Shown piece by piece: positions 54,652 to 62,882 of a DNA stretch of 64,000 nt. The position numbers and the translations under genes are program-made. The DNA is from Ureibacillus galli (GTDB lineage: Bacteria > Bacillota > Bacilli > Bacillales_A > Planococcaceae): contig NZ_JACSQA010000007.1 of the NCBI RefSeq assembly GCF_014836845.1, positions 1-64,000 on the forward strand, read 5' to 3'. Below the pieces are notes generated by a model that was not told where the DNA came from, did no database searches, and worked only from the letters and a program-made list of their open reading frames with translations. Each line of letters starts with the position of its first letter. Position 1 is the first letter of the stretch.

Positions 54652-54827
54652 ATGAAGAAACTCATTTTATTGTAATGTTACTTATATTTGCTTTGGTTGC
54701 GTGTGGAAGAAGGTTTAGATGGTGCAACAAACTATATTTTGTTTTTGAAGGTTCAGCTGCTGATACATTAACAATTGGAGAAGACGTTACTGTTCCAATC
54801 CATTTAACCAAAAAAGTCACTCTTTGA
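54652..54827 (+). pseudogene. Frameshifted lipoprotein remnant
   Basis: ATG 54652 gives MKKLILL then a stop; from 54675 the next frame continues MLLIFALVACGRRF, which contains a lipobox (LVAC), and runs 50 codons to 54827, ending in a hairpin terminator. The two frames together make a typical lipoprotein signal peptide, so one base change has broken the gene; the rest of the protein is also very short. Confidence 0.55.
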
Positions 54828-54839
54828 GTGGCTTTTTTA
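54811..54839 (+). terminator. Intrinsic terminator at lipoprotein remnant
   Basis: AAAAAGTCACTC/GAGTGGCTTTTTT stem with TTT loop and T-run. Confidence 0.8.
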
Positions 54840-54989
54840 TTTACATAAAAGTATGAACAATAATTAAATAGGTAACACTTGATTTACATCTCAAACACTT
54901 TCAAAAAATGAGATATCGGCCTAACAATTCTTCTAATTGTAAAGAGATAATTAAAAAAAGTAGTTAATATGACGGTCGAAACATTTTTT

Positions 54990-55019
54990 AGTCATTCGTT
55001 TGAATGACTTTTTTTATTT
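54990..55019 (+). terminator. Plus-strand terminator without an assigned gene
   Basis: AGTCATTC/GAATGACT stem, GTTT loop, then seven Ts on the plus strand. The adjacent gene at 55022 is on the minus strand, so it cannot be its terminator. The 150 bases before it hold no gene I can see. Confidence 0.6.
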
Positions 55020-55021
55020 TT

Positions 55022-55366
55022 TTATTGCACATTCAATAATCGCTTTATCTCATCATCAACCTTATTTTTAAGTGCAATATTAAAGTATCTTCGATTATGT
55101 TCAGTGCCCTTAACTAAAATCAAATATTCAGTAATATCTTTATCGATTCGAATTTCTGCTTGAACTTTGATACCACTCTTCACCAATTGGTTTTTCACTT
55201 CTCTTAATTCATTTTGAACTACAATAATTTGTTGTTCCATCCATAACGCTAATGGACGACTTAGCTTTATATCAGTTAAATGATTTAGATCACGTTCTAT
55301 AGTCCGTTTTGTCAAATCGAGGATAATGTGTTTATGAATTAGTTCAGCAGTATTAAAATCAATCAA
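55022..55366 (-). CDS. Hypothetical phage protein
   Basis: 114 aa, soluble, largely helical with charged residues; no motif I can name. It overlaps the WYL-like gene by four bases, so the two are likely co-expressed from the SOS-type promoter at 55629. It is the leftmost clear prophage gene. Confidence 0.65.
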   Translation of the reverse strand: MIDFNTAELIHKHIILDLTKRTIERDLNHLTDIKLSRPLALWMEQQIIVVQNELREVKNQLVKSGIKVQAEIRIDKDITEYLILVKGTEHNRRYFNIALKNKVDDEIKRLLNVQ

Positions 55367-55584
55367 ATTACCTCACGCTCTTTTCGAATTACTGGCAACA
55401 AAGCAAGAACATTATCAATACAAAACAATCGATTAGCATGTTTTAAAAAGCAATAAGCATTAAATTTATCCTCAGATACTTTTATTACTTTAATACGTCT
55501 TTTAGTAATTTCTCCATTTTTAGCGATGTACATCATGTCTACTAACTGATTACGTTGCATTACTTTTAATAACAGTTCTTTCAC
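55363..55584 (-). CDS. Small WYL-like protein, SOS-regulated
   Basis: 73 aa resembling a minimal WYL ligand-binding fold: MMYIAKNGEITKRRIKVI, then AYCFLKHANRLFCIDNVLAL. Such short proteins occur in Bacillus prophages next to DNA-damage genes. Longer readings begin within the promoter; the GTG at 55584 has AGGGAG eight bases before it and gives the expected start MKELLLKVMQ. ATG 55605 is the alternative. Role unknown; expression after DNA damage is expected from the LexA box. Confidence 0.65.
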   Translation of the reverse strand: MKELLLKVMQRNQLVDMMYIAKNGEITKRRIKVIKVSEDKFNAYCFLKHANRLFCIDNVLALLPVIRKEREVI

Positions 55585-55628
55585 CGATACCACTCCCTGT
55601 TGCATAACGTTAGTTCCTGTTTTTATCA

Positions 55629-55658
55629 ATTATAGAACATACGTTCCTTTTTTAGCAA
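55629..55658 (-). promoter_or_regulatory. SOS promoter with LexA box
   Basis: Minus strand TTGCTA, 18-base spacer, TATAAT (55634-55629). The spacer holds GAACGTATGTTC (55646-55635), a perfect GAAC-N4-GTTC LexA/DinR box next to the -10. Confidence 0.75.
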
Positions 55659-55710
55659 TATGAAAATCCAGGTAGAACATACCTGGATTAATAATAAAAT
55701 AATAACAGTT

Positions 55711-57477
55711 TTAAATTTTTAAAAACAAATTATATATAGGCCATTTTAAAACTTCAGATTTTTCATTTACTTCCATTCTATTTAATAATCTTTCTGCAGG
55801 TTTTTTTAGTCCTAAAATAACATTCGCAACAAAATTCATCTGTAGATTGTCACCATTTTCTAATAAATCATATAAAAAATCTTCTTCACATGGTTCTAAC
55901 TGTTGGGAATATCTCTTTTTAACTTGAAGCAAATTTAACTTAGCAATACTATTATCAGAATTATTTTCAATGAGACCATTTAAGAGATTTTCAGCTAATT
56001 CTAGATATTTAATATCTTCTTTTTCATCGTATATAGAAATTAAGTCTAGTGCAATTTGATTATTAACATCTAAAGATCTATCATGTCGTTCTGGATCAAA
56101 TGATTTTCTGTAAATTTCATAATTGAAATTATCTAGAGTTAATAAATCCTGTATAGTATATGGATTAAATATACTGACATTGTAAAAATCATCTGTATTA
56201 GGATTAAACTCTCCAGAATTTTTAGGAATAAAAGCTGCTAATTTATCGAAAATATCTTCATCAAATATATTATAGAAAACATTATCTTTATTATCTTTAA
56301 ATAGCAATAAAGTAATGTATTCTGACAATTTTAGCCGCACCACTACTTCCTGTTCAATGTCAGTCTCAGAATTGATTGTCTCATACTTTTTTTCTTTAAA
56401 GACATCAAAAATTGCGTTAAATAGAATATCTAAATTTTCATTTTCATTAAATTTATAATCACCTGAAAGTCCAACTCTTTCACAAATACTTAATAGTTCT
56501 TCATACCGTTGTATTTCTTCAACAATATCTTGAAATTTGTCTCTTTTATTTATTGAAGCGTTTATCTTATATATTGTTAATGGTAATTTTTCATTATCTA
56601 ACATATATTTCAGAACTTTTAAAGAAGTTAGAAATGAATTTATGCTTATTAATTTACCTAGCTTTAATTTCCCCGTTTTCTTATCTTTAGAAAATTCGAA
56701 TTTAAGTGTATCTTCTATGGAAAGTGTTGTTTCATTTCGCGAATCAGTAATATTATATTTAATATTTAATTTCTCTCCATCAATTATTACTTGTTCTTCC
56801 CCTTTTAAGTTTATAGCAGCAGGAACCATTGCTTCTAAAGGAAATTCGATGTCATCTTCAATTCCATATATGTAACCTACATTATCAAAAAGGTTAAAAT
56901 CTTTTGATTCATTTTGTAAAATACTATACTCAATTTTATACTTTTTGAATTCTCTATTTTTACTTTGTTCAATAAAATGATTAGGTTGTTTCTTAACATT
57001 CTTCATTTGCAATCTACATATATTTTCCAAGTAACCATCTTGAAGGAATTTAAAATCAATCGTTATTGAATCTGTATTTTTCCTTTCAATAATGCCTAAT
57101 AATCGTTCAATATCAAGTGGAGTAAGAGCGTTATAAAATGTCTGCATCCTTTTACTTTTTTTATTTATTGAAACTACTAAGTATAGAACCCCTTCTCCCA
57201 TCTTTTTATAAACTTCTAAATCAGATTTTTCTATAGAATGAGAAATTTTTCCGTTAGCTTTAATCTTTTTAAATCTAGTTGTCCCCTTTATTTGTACCCT
57301 TACACTACCCACTATATTTTCTTTCTTTAACTCATTTGAATTATATACAATTATTTCTCCATCAAAACTTGGACTTTTATCATTAAACTTTACTTCACTA
57401 ACTAAATGATAAGGTTCTTGCAAAATGATTCTATTAACTTCTAAACAAGCTAAATGTTCAATAATTAACGTATCCAT
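55711..57477 (-). CDS. Large protein with N-terminal DUF4365-like nuclease core, candidate defence gene
   Basis: 588 aa, AT-rich. The first 170 residues resemble DUF4365: IIEHLA (E7), SFDGEI (D39) and VRVQIKGTT (Q62, K64), which together make a PD-(D/E)XK-type active site. The remaining 400 residues have no motif I know; the end looks like helical repeats. A longer reading adds three residues; ATG 57477 has AAGGTG upstream. It is a single gene between the SOS pair and the small-peptide cassette in a prophage, a common place for anti-phage genes. The defence role is inference. Confidence 0.6.
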   Translation of the reverse strand: MDTLIIEHLACLEVNRIILQEPYHLVSEVKFNDKSPSFDGEIIVYNSNELKKENIVGSVRVQIKGTTRFKKIKANGKISHSIEKSDLEVYKKMGEGVLYLVVSINKKSKRMQTFYNALTPLDIERLLGIIERKNTDSITIDFKFLQDGYLENICRLQMKNVKKQPNHFIEQSKNREFKKYKIEYSILQNESKDFNLFDNVGYIYGIEDDIEFPLEAMVPAAINLKGEEQVIIDGEKLNIKYNITDSRNETTLSIEDTLKFEFSKDKKTGKLKLGKLISINSFLTSLKVLKYMLDNEKLPLTIYKINASINKRDKFQDIVEEIQRYEELLSICERVGLSGDYKFNENENLDILFNAIFDVFKEKKYETINSETDIEQEVVVRLKLSEYITLLLFKDNKDNVFYNIFDEDIFDKLAAFIPKNSGEFNPNTDDFYNVSIFNPYTIQDLLTLDNFNYEIYRKSFDPERHDRSLDVNNQIALDLISIYDEKEDIKYLELAENLLNGLIENNSDNSIAKLNLLQVKKRYSQQLEPCEEDFLYDLLENGDNLQMNFVANVILGLKKPAERLLNRMEVNEKSEVLKWPIYNLFLKI

Positions 57478-57649
57478 TAAAATCACCTTCTACATAAAAG
57501 TTAACTACCTTTATTTTCTTATATTAATAGTACATTAATTATAAAAATTCGCCATTGAAATAACTAAAATATATAAACAATCAAGTTCTTTCACCTACTA
57601 TTTTTTAGTGAAAAAACTTTGGTTTTTCGCTATTTACATATGGAAATTA

Positions 57650-57678
57650 TTGACATTTTATAAACCATGGTATATAAT
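57650..57678 (+). promoter_or_regulatory. Consensus sigma-A promoter of small-peptide cassette
   Basis: TTGACA (57650-57655), 17-base spacer, TATAAT (57673-57678): a perfect match at both boxes, followed by AGGAGGTG before the first small gene. Confidence 0.85.
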
Positions 57679-57704
57679 TAAAGTATAGAAAGGAGGTGAT
57701 AATA

Positions 57705-57827
57705 ATGAGTCGAATGGAAAGAAGAAGACAAGAAAAAGAGCTTCAAAAAGAAAAAGCAATGATAACGATAGCGGTCACTAACGTTATCACTGCAATTGTA
57801 AATTTCCTAAAAGCTTTACTGGGCTAA
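57705..57827 (+). CDS. 40-aa peptide with charged N-terminus and hydrophobic C-terminus
   Basis: Starts MSRMERRRQEKELQKEK, a basic helix, then AMITIAVTNVITAIVNFLKA and LLG, an amphipathic or membrane helix. A perfect AGGAGGTG and a consensus promoter make expression very likely. No family recognised; shape recalls small membrane-active peptides or prophage toxins, which is only an inference. Opposite in direction to all neighbouring prophage genes. Confidence 0.65.
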   Translation: MSRMERRRQEKELQKEKAMITIAVTNVITAIVNFLKALLG

Positions 57828-57893
57828 GGAAATCGGGTAGAGGGGAAACCCTCTCCCAACTCATATTATACAAAATTTGAAAGGATGATGCAC

Positions 57894-57965
57894 ATGAAAT
57901 ACAAAATCTTAGTATTCATTTCAATCATCGCTTTGATTCTATCCGTTATCACTTTGTTTTTATAA
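57894..57965 (+). CDS. 23-aa single-helix membrane peptide
   Basis: MKYKILVFISIIALILSVIT plus LFL: a Lys start followed by one continuous hydrophobic helix. AAAGGA lies before the ATG. A GAGGG/CCCTC hairpin lies between it and the 40-aa gene. Too short for homology; could be a small membrane regulator or toxin. Confidence 0.5.
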   Translation: MKYKILVFISIIALILSVITLFL

Positions 57966-58043
57966 TTTAAAATAAATCCATTCGGCTCGCTACGATTATT
58001 ATAAAGACCACGATCTAAAATTTAAAATGGGGAGGGATAAATA

Positions 58044-58235
58044 ATGACTGAAAATAAGACATCTGAAGCGCAAAAAAGAGCAACTCAAGCTTATAGGGAA
58101 AGAAACAGGGAAAAAGCTCGAAAACAAAGTGCGAAGAGTTCAGCTAGAACATTTATTAACAAATACGGTGATATAGAGGAATTGATAGAGTTGAAATTAT
58201 TAATTGAAAAAAGAATTGAAGAACTATCCGAATAA
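58044..58235 (+). CDS. Small charged phage protein
   Basis: 63 aa: a very basic first half (EAQKRATQAYRERNREKARK) and a helical acidic C-terminus (DIEELIELKLLIEKRIEELS). GGGAGG precedes the ATG. Similar short proteins are common and unassigned in Bacillales prophages; nucleic acid binding is possible. Last gene of the forward cassette, followed by a terminator. Confidence 0.7.
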   Translation: MTENKTSEAQKRATQAYRERNREKARKQSAKSSARTFINKYGDIEELIELKLLIEKRIEELSE

Positions 58236-58237
58236 AC

Positions 58238-58279
58238 GAAAAAACCGCCCTCCACAAATTAAGGAAGGCGGTTTTAATT
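58238..58279 (+). terminator. Intrinsic terminator after small-gene cassette
   Basis: AAAACCGCC/GGCGGTTTT stem with T-rich tail. The A-rich left side may also serve the converging cupin gene. Confidence 0.85.
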
Positions 58280-58293
58280 TTGATTTACCATTT

Positions 58294-58857
58294 TTAATGT
58301 TCAGTTTCAATTGCTTCTGCTTTTGTGGTATGCACAGTACCGAATGGATGATTAGGTGGAGCATATATTGTATAAAGTTTTAGTGGGGTATTACCTATAT
58401 TTGTTAAGTTATGCCAGGTTCTTGCAGGTACCATTATAGCTGAATCTTCGTATACATTTCTTTTAAATGATAAATTATCTTTACTCTTGCCCATTTGGAC
58501 AATTCCTTGCCCCTGTTCAATACGTAAAAATTGGTCAACATCGGGATGGATTTCTAGACCAATATCTTCTCCTGGATTCAAGCTCATTAATGCAACCTGT
58601 AAATGGTCCCCCGTCCATAAAACAGTACGATAATTATTATTTTGCTCTGATGCTTCATTAATATTAATAACAAAAGGATTTGCACCATAGTCTTTTAAAG
58701 CTATTCTATTACTAAAAAGGTGATTATAATTTAAACGATTTCTTCCCATTATGTCATTGTTATAGGGATAGTAATGCATTTCTCCACCAAAATTATCTAT
58801 TCTAGGATTACCGTAGTACATGTTATGGTATGGATAACCATACGGATAATAATACAT
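58294..58857 (-). CDS. Cupin domain protein (prophage moron)
   Basis: 187 aa: a Tyr/Asn/Gly-rich N-terminus (MYYYPYGYPYHNMYYGN) like those of spore-surface proteins, then a single cupin domain with EIHPDVDQFLRIEQGQG and PARTWHNLTNIG, whose His and Glu residues form a metal site. AAAGGG precedes the ATG. It sits between phage genes and is likely an accessory gene carried by the prophage; substrate unknown. Confidence 0.8.
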   Translation of the reverse strand: MYYYPYGYPYHNMYYGNPRIDNFGGEMHYYPYNNDIMGRNRLNYNHLFSNRIALKDYGANPFVININEASEQNNNYRTVLWTGDHLQVALMSLNPGEDIGLEIHPDVDQFLRIEQGQGIVQMGKSKDNLSFKRNVYEDSAIMVPARTWHNLTNIGNTPLKLYTIYAPPNHPFGTVHTTKAEAIETEH

Positions 58858-59061
58858 CTATTCAACCCTTTCCTAAATACTTCATAATATCATATGCTTT
58901 TATCTGAGAAATGTCCTTAATAGACTATTAGGTGATAGGAAACAAAAAATGACCAGCCTCACAACTAATCGATATGCTCCCCATTATGTAGACAGATTAA
59001 AAAATATATCTATTTATCTATTGGAGAGCCTATCAATTACGTGAATACCTGTTCTTTATCC

Positions 59062-59991
59062 TTAAAATTTACCGTTGTTCAAAGCTTTCTGCATGGCTTT
59101 TACTACATTGGAAGGATAACTTACCTTTCCATCTTGAATAGTTCCTAAACGTTTCTGTAAAGCTTTAATCATCTGGGAAGGACAACTAATTACACCGTCT
59201 ACTGTTGTTCTCAAATCCTTTTGCATAGCACGAATTAATTTACTGCCACCAGTACCGTAACGAACCGAAGGGATGTTCTTTGTAGTAGCATTTTTCGGTT
59301 GACCACTGATTACACCATCTACAGTTGTACCATAGTGACGTTGTAATGCTCTTGTTGTTGCTGGTCCCCAATAACCATCTTCAGCTAGTTTCTCCTTTTT
59401 AGTTGTGGAAGGCTTAGAAGGTTGGATAGGTTTTGATACTTTTTCATCGTTGACCAATTCATTGTCAGATACAATTGTTCCACTTCCAATAGTTTCAACT
59501 TCATCAGTTAAATACTTATAAAACTCAAACCATTCAGTCCACTTTTTATCCTTGTTCAGATATTGAGGACAGTTTTTACCTGAAGCATCAAAATGACGAA
59601 CAATATTTTCGTTTGGATTATTGTATTTACTTTGAAGTAACTTCACTAACCATTTTGTATTTGCCTTTGTTTCAGGGTGAATAGTTCCGTCTTTTTCTAC
59701 AATCATTTCGAGACCGATTGAATTATGATTATTAATACCGTCATCTAAATCATTCTTATCGTCACCAACATGCCAAGCACAATCATTGTCATCTACCACT
59801 TGCCAAATGCTTGTGCGATCAATGAAGTAATGGGCACTTGCACCACGGTATGCATTACTAAAGTATTTAGCATTAGCTTCCGCCGTTTGACCCTTTACAC
59901 CAACATCGTGGATAACTATATACTTCTTCTTATTTCCACCTTTCCAACAATTGAAAGGAGTTAATCTTTTTTGTATTGTATTAACAACCAT
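59062..59991 (-). CDS. Phage endolysin, N-acetylmuramoyl-L-alanine amidase
   Basis: 309 aa: N-terminal Amidase_2 domain (residues about 1-155) with the zinc ligands in YIVIHDVG, and HFDASGKNCPQYL, then a linker and three or four short repeats (GYWGPATTRALQRHYG, KLIRAMQKDL, MIKALQKRLG, VVKAMQKALN) that likely bind the cell wall. It cleaves the amide between MurNAc and L-Ala. It overlaps the holin gene by one base in a lysis module. Confidence 0.92.
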   Translation of the reverse strand: MVVNTIQKRLTPFNCWKGGNKKKYIVIHDVGVKGQTAEANAKYFSNAYRGASAHYFIDRTSIWQVVDDNDCAWHVGDDKNDLDDGINNHNSIGLEMIVEKDGTIHPETKANTKWLVKLLQSKYNNPNENIVRHFDASGKNCPQYLNKDKKWTEWFEFYKYLTDEVETIGSGTIVSDNELVNDEKVSKPIQPSKPSTTKKEKLAEDGYWGPATTRALQRHYGTTVDGVISGQPKNATTKNIPSVRYGTGGSKLIRAMQKDLRTTVDGVISCPSQMIKALQKRLGTIQDGKVSYPSNVVKAMQKALNNGKF

Positions 59992-60266
59992 TATTTTTCA
60001 CCGTCCTCTAAATCGTCTCTTGGTTTGTTGTAACCAAGAGCTTGTTCACTATCTCCTAATCCACTTGTAGTTGGGTCTTGCACAATACCGATTAGCACTA
60101 AAATCGATAAAACGGTATTAAAAATAGCGGTAGCCTGTTCGCTAACCGCTTCTGATAATCCGTATCCAAATAAGTCTACTACTTGTTGAACTAGTAATAA
60201 TACCAATGCAAATGCCGAAACTAAAAATGATTTACTTTGTAATCTTACTTTCCAGTTAATTTTCAT
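59991..60266 (-). CDS. Holin, phi LC3 type
   Basis: 91 aa: start MKINWKVRLQSKSFLVSAFA, two hydrophobic helices and the signature IVQDPTTSGLGDSEQALGY, which is diagnostic for this holin family. It would make membrane lesions that release the endolysin. AAGGAGG precedes the ATG. Confidence 0.93.
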   Translation of the reverse strand: MKINWKVRLQSKSFLVSAFALVLLLVQQVVDLFGYGLSEAVSEQATAIFNTVLSILVLIGIVQDPTTSGLGDSEQALGYNKPRDDLEDGEK

Positions 60267-60498
60267 ATTTATGTTCCTCCTTTGTTCTTACACCTGTTAC
60301 TGTTTCAAGTACCACTATACGAATCTCATGATCGTTAATTTTCATTTTGGATTCTTTTGTTGTAGAATTTAATTCTTTGATATTTTCATTGAGTAAAAGA
60401 ATGTTTTTGTTTAAGTTGTACGTAATACGCCAAATAAATAGGAGCCCTCCACAGAGAGCTCCTACAATCGGCAACCAATCATTAATCGTTTGAATCAT
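60256..60498 (-). CDS. XhlA-like phage membrane protein
   Basis: 80 aa with one N-terminal helix (residues about 8-25) and a coiled-coil-like charged C-terminus. It overlaps the holin gene by 11 bases. Position and shape match XhlA-type accessory lysis proteins, although the topology is reversed relative to PBSX XhlA. Confidence 0.6.
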   Translation of the reverse strand: MIQTINDWLPIVGALCGGLLFIWRITYNLNKNILLLNENIKELNSTTKESKMKINDHEIRIVVLETVTGVRTKEEHKYEN

Positions 60499-60548
60499 TT
60501 AGGCACCGTCCTTATTGCATATTAAAAACCCTCCACAATGAAAGGCAT

Positions 60549-60584
60549 AATAAAAACGCACTCATCATCCTTTGAGTACGTTTG
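60549..60584 (-). terminator. Intrinsic terminator after tail genes
   Basis: Minus strand AACGTACTCA/TGAGTGCGTT stem followed by TTTATT, separating the tail operon from the lysis genes. Confidence 0.7.
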
Positions 60585-60725
60585 TTATTTTAACGCTAGT
60601 ATTTGTAATCGTTCTTCGTCATTGATACGACCAAGTTCAACTAATTTAATTAATTCAGCTTCACTAAATCCTCCTAATAAATATTGATTTTTAATGTAAG
60701 TGTATAGTGATGAATGTTGTTCCAT
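60585..60725 (-). CDS. XkdX-like small phage protein
   Basis: 46 aa (MEQHSSLYTYIKNQYLLGG..., ending ERLQILALK) with the XkdX-like pattern of a short aromatic start followed by SEAELIKLVELGRI and DEERL. Found in the usual place, after the tail fibre genes and before lysis genes. It starts one base from the stop of the next tail gene. Confidence 0.75.
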   Translation of the reverse strand: MEQHSSLYTYIKNQYLLGGFSEAELIKLVELGRINDEERLQILALK

Positions 60726-60726
60726 A

Positions 60727-61104
60727 TTAGATTCCCCCTAATAACATTGAATTTACTACTGCTTCTAATTGCTTAACTCTTTCTTCTAAAGTAAGGTTAG
60801 GCTTAGGATTCTTAATAGCCTCTAGCTCTTCTTCAGTAATAGCATCAATCCATTGACCATTAACAAATTGAGGCTTGTAAATTGGTTGAGGGAGAGGTAG
60901 CGTAGTACAGTCTGAAGGTATAGGCTGATCTCCCGGGACAAATAGGTCCTCCATATAGAATCCATTATCGTCAAATCGATGTACTAAAATATCCGGTATC
61001 CTAGGTAGTTCTGGTTCGGATATTTCTTCTACTGGATGCTCCACAGTAGTATCTTCTGTGGGAACTTCTTCTTCAATAGTTTCTTGATTTAATTCTTCCA
61101 TCAT
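60727..61104 (-). CDS. Phage tail-associated protein
   Basis: 125 aa: an acidic Glu/Pro-rich N-terminus, a central YKPQFVNGQWIDAITEEELEAIKN block common in Bacillales tail genes, and a C-terminal short coiled coil (LEERVKQLEAVVNSML). It overlaps the tail fibre gene by four bases and may be a fibre assembly helper. Confidence 0.7.
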   Translation of the reverse strand: MMEELNQETIEEEVPTEDTTVEHPVEEISEPELPRIPDILVHRFDDNGFYMEDLFVPGDQPIPSDCTTLPLPQPIYKPQFVNGQWIDAITEEELEAIKNPKPNLTLEERVKQLEAVVNSMLLGGI

Positions 61105-62870
61105 CCGAATGCTACCTCCTCTACGCTGTAAATAAAGTGGAACTCCCAGAAGGTATTAGAGTTCACATTGAACTGCCCGTCGTTCGTATTCTCCATGATT
61201 AAATCCCCGTTTGTCATTAACTTCCATCGGGCGAATCGTGCAGTATTAACCGTAGAAGTTATTCCAGCGCAATACCTTTCCATGGGAGGTCTAAATCCTA
61301 CGGGAATATTAGCGATTTTGGTGTTGGCTGCTGTAATACCTGTAACATATCCAAATATCTCAACTATCTTACCCGTCTTACGATATACAGGACGTCCTAA
61401 AGTATCATTATAGGGAGTTACCCCATTAAGCAGCGTAATCATATAATTAGTAACTACGCTTCCTTCTTCATAAGGTCTTAACAGTCCTAGATGATCTTGC
61501 ATATCTAAGATAGTAGTATTAATAGTCCCTATCTTAGAGTTGGTATTCTCTAAGTCTACTGATCTGGCATATTCCCACCAGCTTCCCCAGGTTCCATTAT
61601 TAAGATATCTCGCGAACATCCTTTGTACTGAACCCATGGATATAAAGAGCTGCATTGTGGTTGAAGAACCATATTGCATTACTATCATTGTACCTATACT
61701 AGACATAGGTTTATTGTCAATAACTCCGCTACCACAGTAATAGAATCCACTTTCTATGAGATTATTTAAGTCTGTTACTGTTGTGGTTTTTAGCCTGCCG
61801 TTATCCTGGGTAAGTTTAAACATCTGGGCTAGAGAATCCTCCCCTAACCTTTTCCATCCTCTCCAGTTTCCAGCATCTATAAAGTTTACAAACCAGTTAT
61901 TGAGATAATCCACAGCTATTACCCATCCATTATTCGTATTAGTCATGTGGGCTATTCCTCTAACACTAGTAGCTCCAGGAGGATTGCCTGGGCCTCCATT
62001 AATGGAATAAAATGTATGAGCACCTATACCTCGACTTACTATAAGATCAAGAAGGTTGGTTGTTGTACTTTGATTATTGATGGTAACTCCGCCTGAATCA
62101 AGAGTAATCTTTTTCATCTGAGCTGCATTCTTAACAGCGTCTATCTTACTGTCTACGGATGCTGCAGTTTCATAGGGAGCCCAAGCTGACCATGTAGAGT
62201 TATTCTTATAACGAGTATTCATTTTTCCATCCGCAGTTGCCCAATGAATCTGAATTGCAAAACCACTATTTCTTTCAATGTGCATTAGGGTTCCTAGTGT
62301 TGCTGGTACATTTAATGCATCAGTACTAGTTAGATAGAATCCAGGTTCAGTAATGTCATTAGCGTCCTTACTAGAAGGAAGACCTTTAGCATGACCAGCA
62401 TCCTGAGTAAGCTTAGTAAGCTGAGCGCCATTCCATCTCGTTCTTTCGGTAGAGTTGATATGAACTCCGGTATTTCCCGTATGAGAGGTAAGTCCTGATA
62501 GGATTTCATTTATAGCTGCTACCACATTAGCTTTTTGAGTGGTAGTTAAATTAGCCAGAGATCCAACTTTAATATCATCTGCAAGCTTTAAATTAGTTAC
62601 AGTTTTATCCGTAATCTCGTTTGATGTTATTTTGGGGAATTGAGCTAGAGGAATCTTTTTTAATGCATCCAAAGTAGCTACCCCATTTGCAGCACCTTTT
62701 TGCTCTTTCAATATGGTATTTAGTTGGAGTTCCTGTAAAGCTTTATAAGCTCTATTGAAAAGCCAGTTCATATGCTGAGCAGAAGGCTTCATCCCGGGTT
62801 GCCATCCGTTAGTTGTTATATCTAAGGGAGGCTCTATCCCAACTGCATTCCATATAGGTAACTGTTCCAT
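61101..62870 (-). CDS. Phage tail fibre with pyocin-knob-like domains
   Basis: 589 aa. The N-terminus (GWQPGMKPSAQHMNWLFNRA) is the baseplate-attachment part; the middle has repeated segments ending NGTWSAW / NGTWGSWWEY / GNWRGWKRLG, typical of pyocin-knob domains; the C-terminus is beta-rich (KTGKIVEIFGYVTG). It probably binds the host receptor. A GGAGG lies before the ATG. Confidence 0.87.
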   Translation of the reverse strand: MEQLPIWNAVGIEPPLDITTNGWQPGMKPSAQHMNWLFNRAYKALQELQLNTILKEQKGAANGVATLDALKKIPLAQFPKITSNEITDKTVTNLKLADDIKVGSLANLTTTQKANVVAAINEILSGLTSHTGNTGVHINSTERTRWNGAQLTKLTQDAGHAKGLPSSKDANDITEPGFYLTSTDALNVPATLGTLMHIERNSGFAIQIHWATADGKMNTRYKNNSTWSAWAPYETAASVDSKIDAVKNAAQMKKITLDSGGVTINNQSTTTNLLDLIVSRGIGAHTFYSINGGPGNPPGATSVRGIAHMTNTNNGWVIAVDYLNNWFVNFIDAGNWRGWKRLGEDSLAQMFKLTQDNGRLKTTTVTDLNNLIESGFYYCGSGVIDNKPMSSIGTMIVMQYGSSTTMQLFISMGSVQRMFARYLNNGTWGSWWEYARSVDLENTNSKIGTINTTILDMQDHLGLLRPYEEGSVVTNYMITLLNGVTPYNDTLGRPVYRKTGKIVEIFGYVTGITAANTKIANIPVGFRPPMERYCAGITSTVNTARFARWKLMTNGDLIMENTNDGQFNVNSNTFWEFHFIYSVEEVAFG

Positions 62871-62882
62871 CTTAATCCCTCC

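Noticed and set aside
54990-55019. Terminator for the minus-strand gene at 55022
   Set aside because: The T-run is on the plus strand; on the minus strand the stem is followed by As.
53400-55020. CRISPR array
   Set aside because: Only two copies of one repeat, 848 bases apart, with genes between; no spacer periodicity here or elsewhere in the window.
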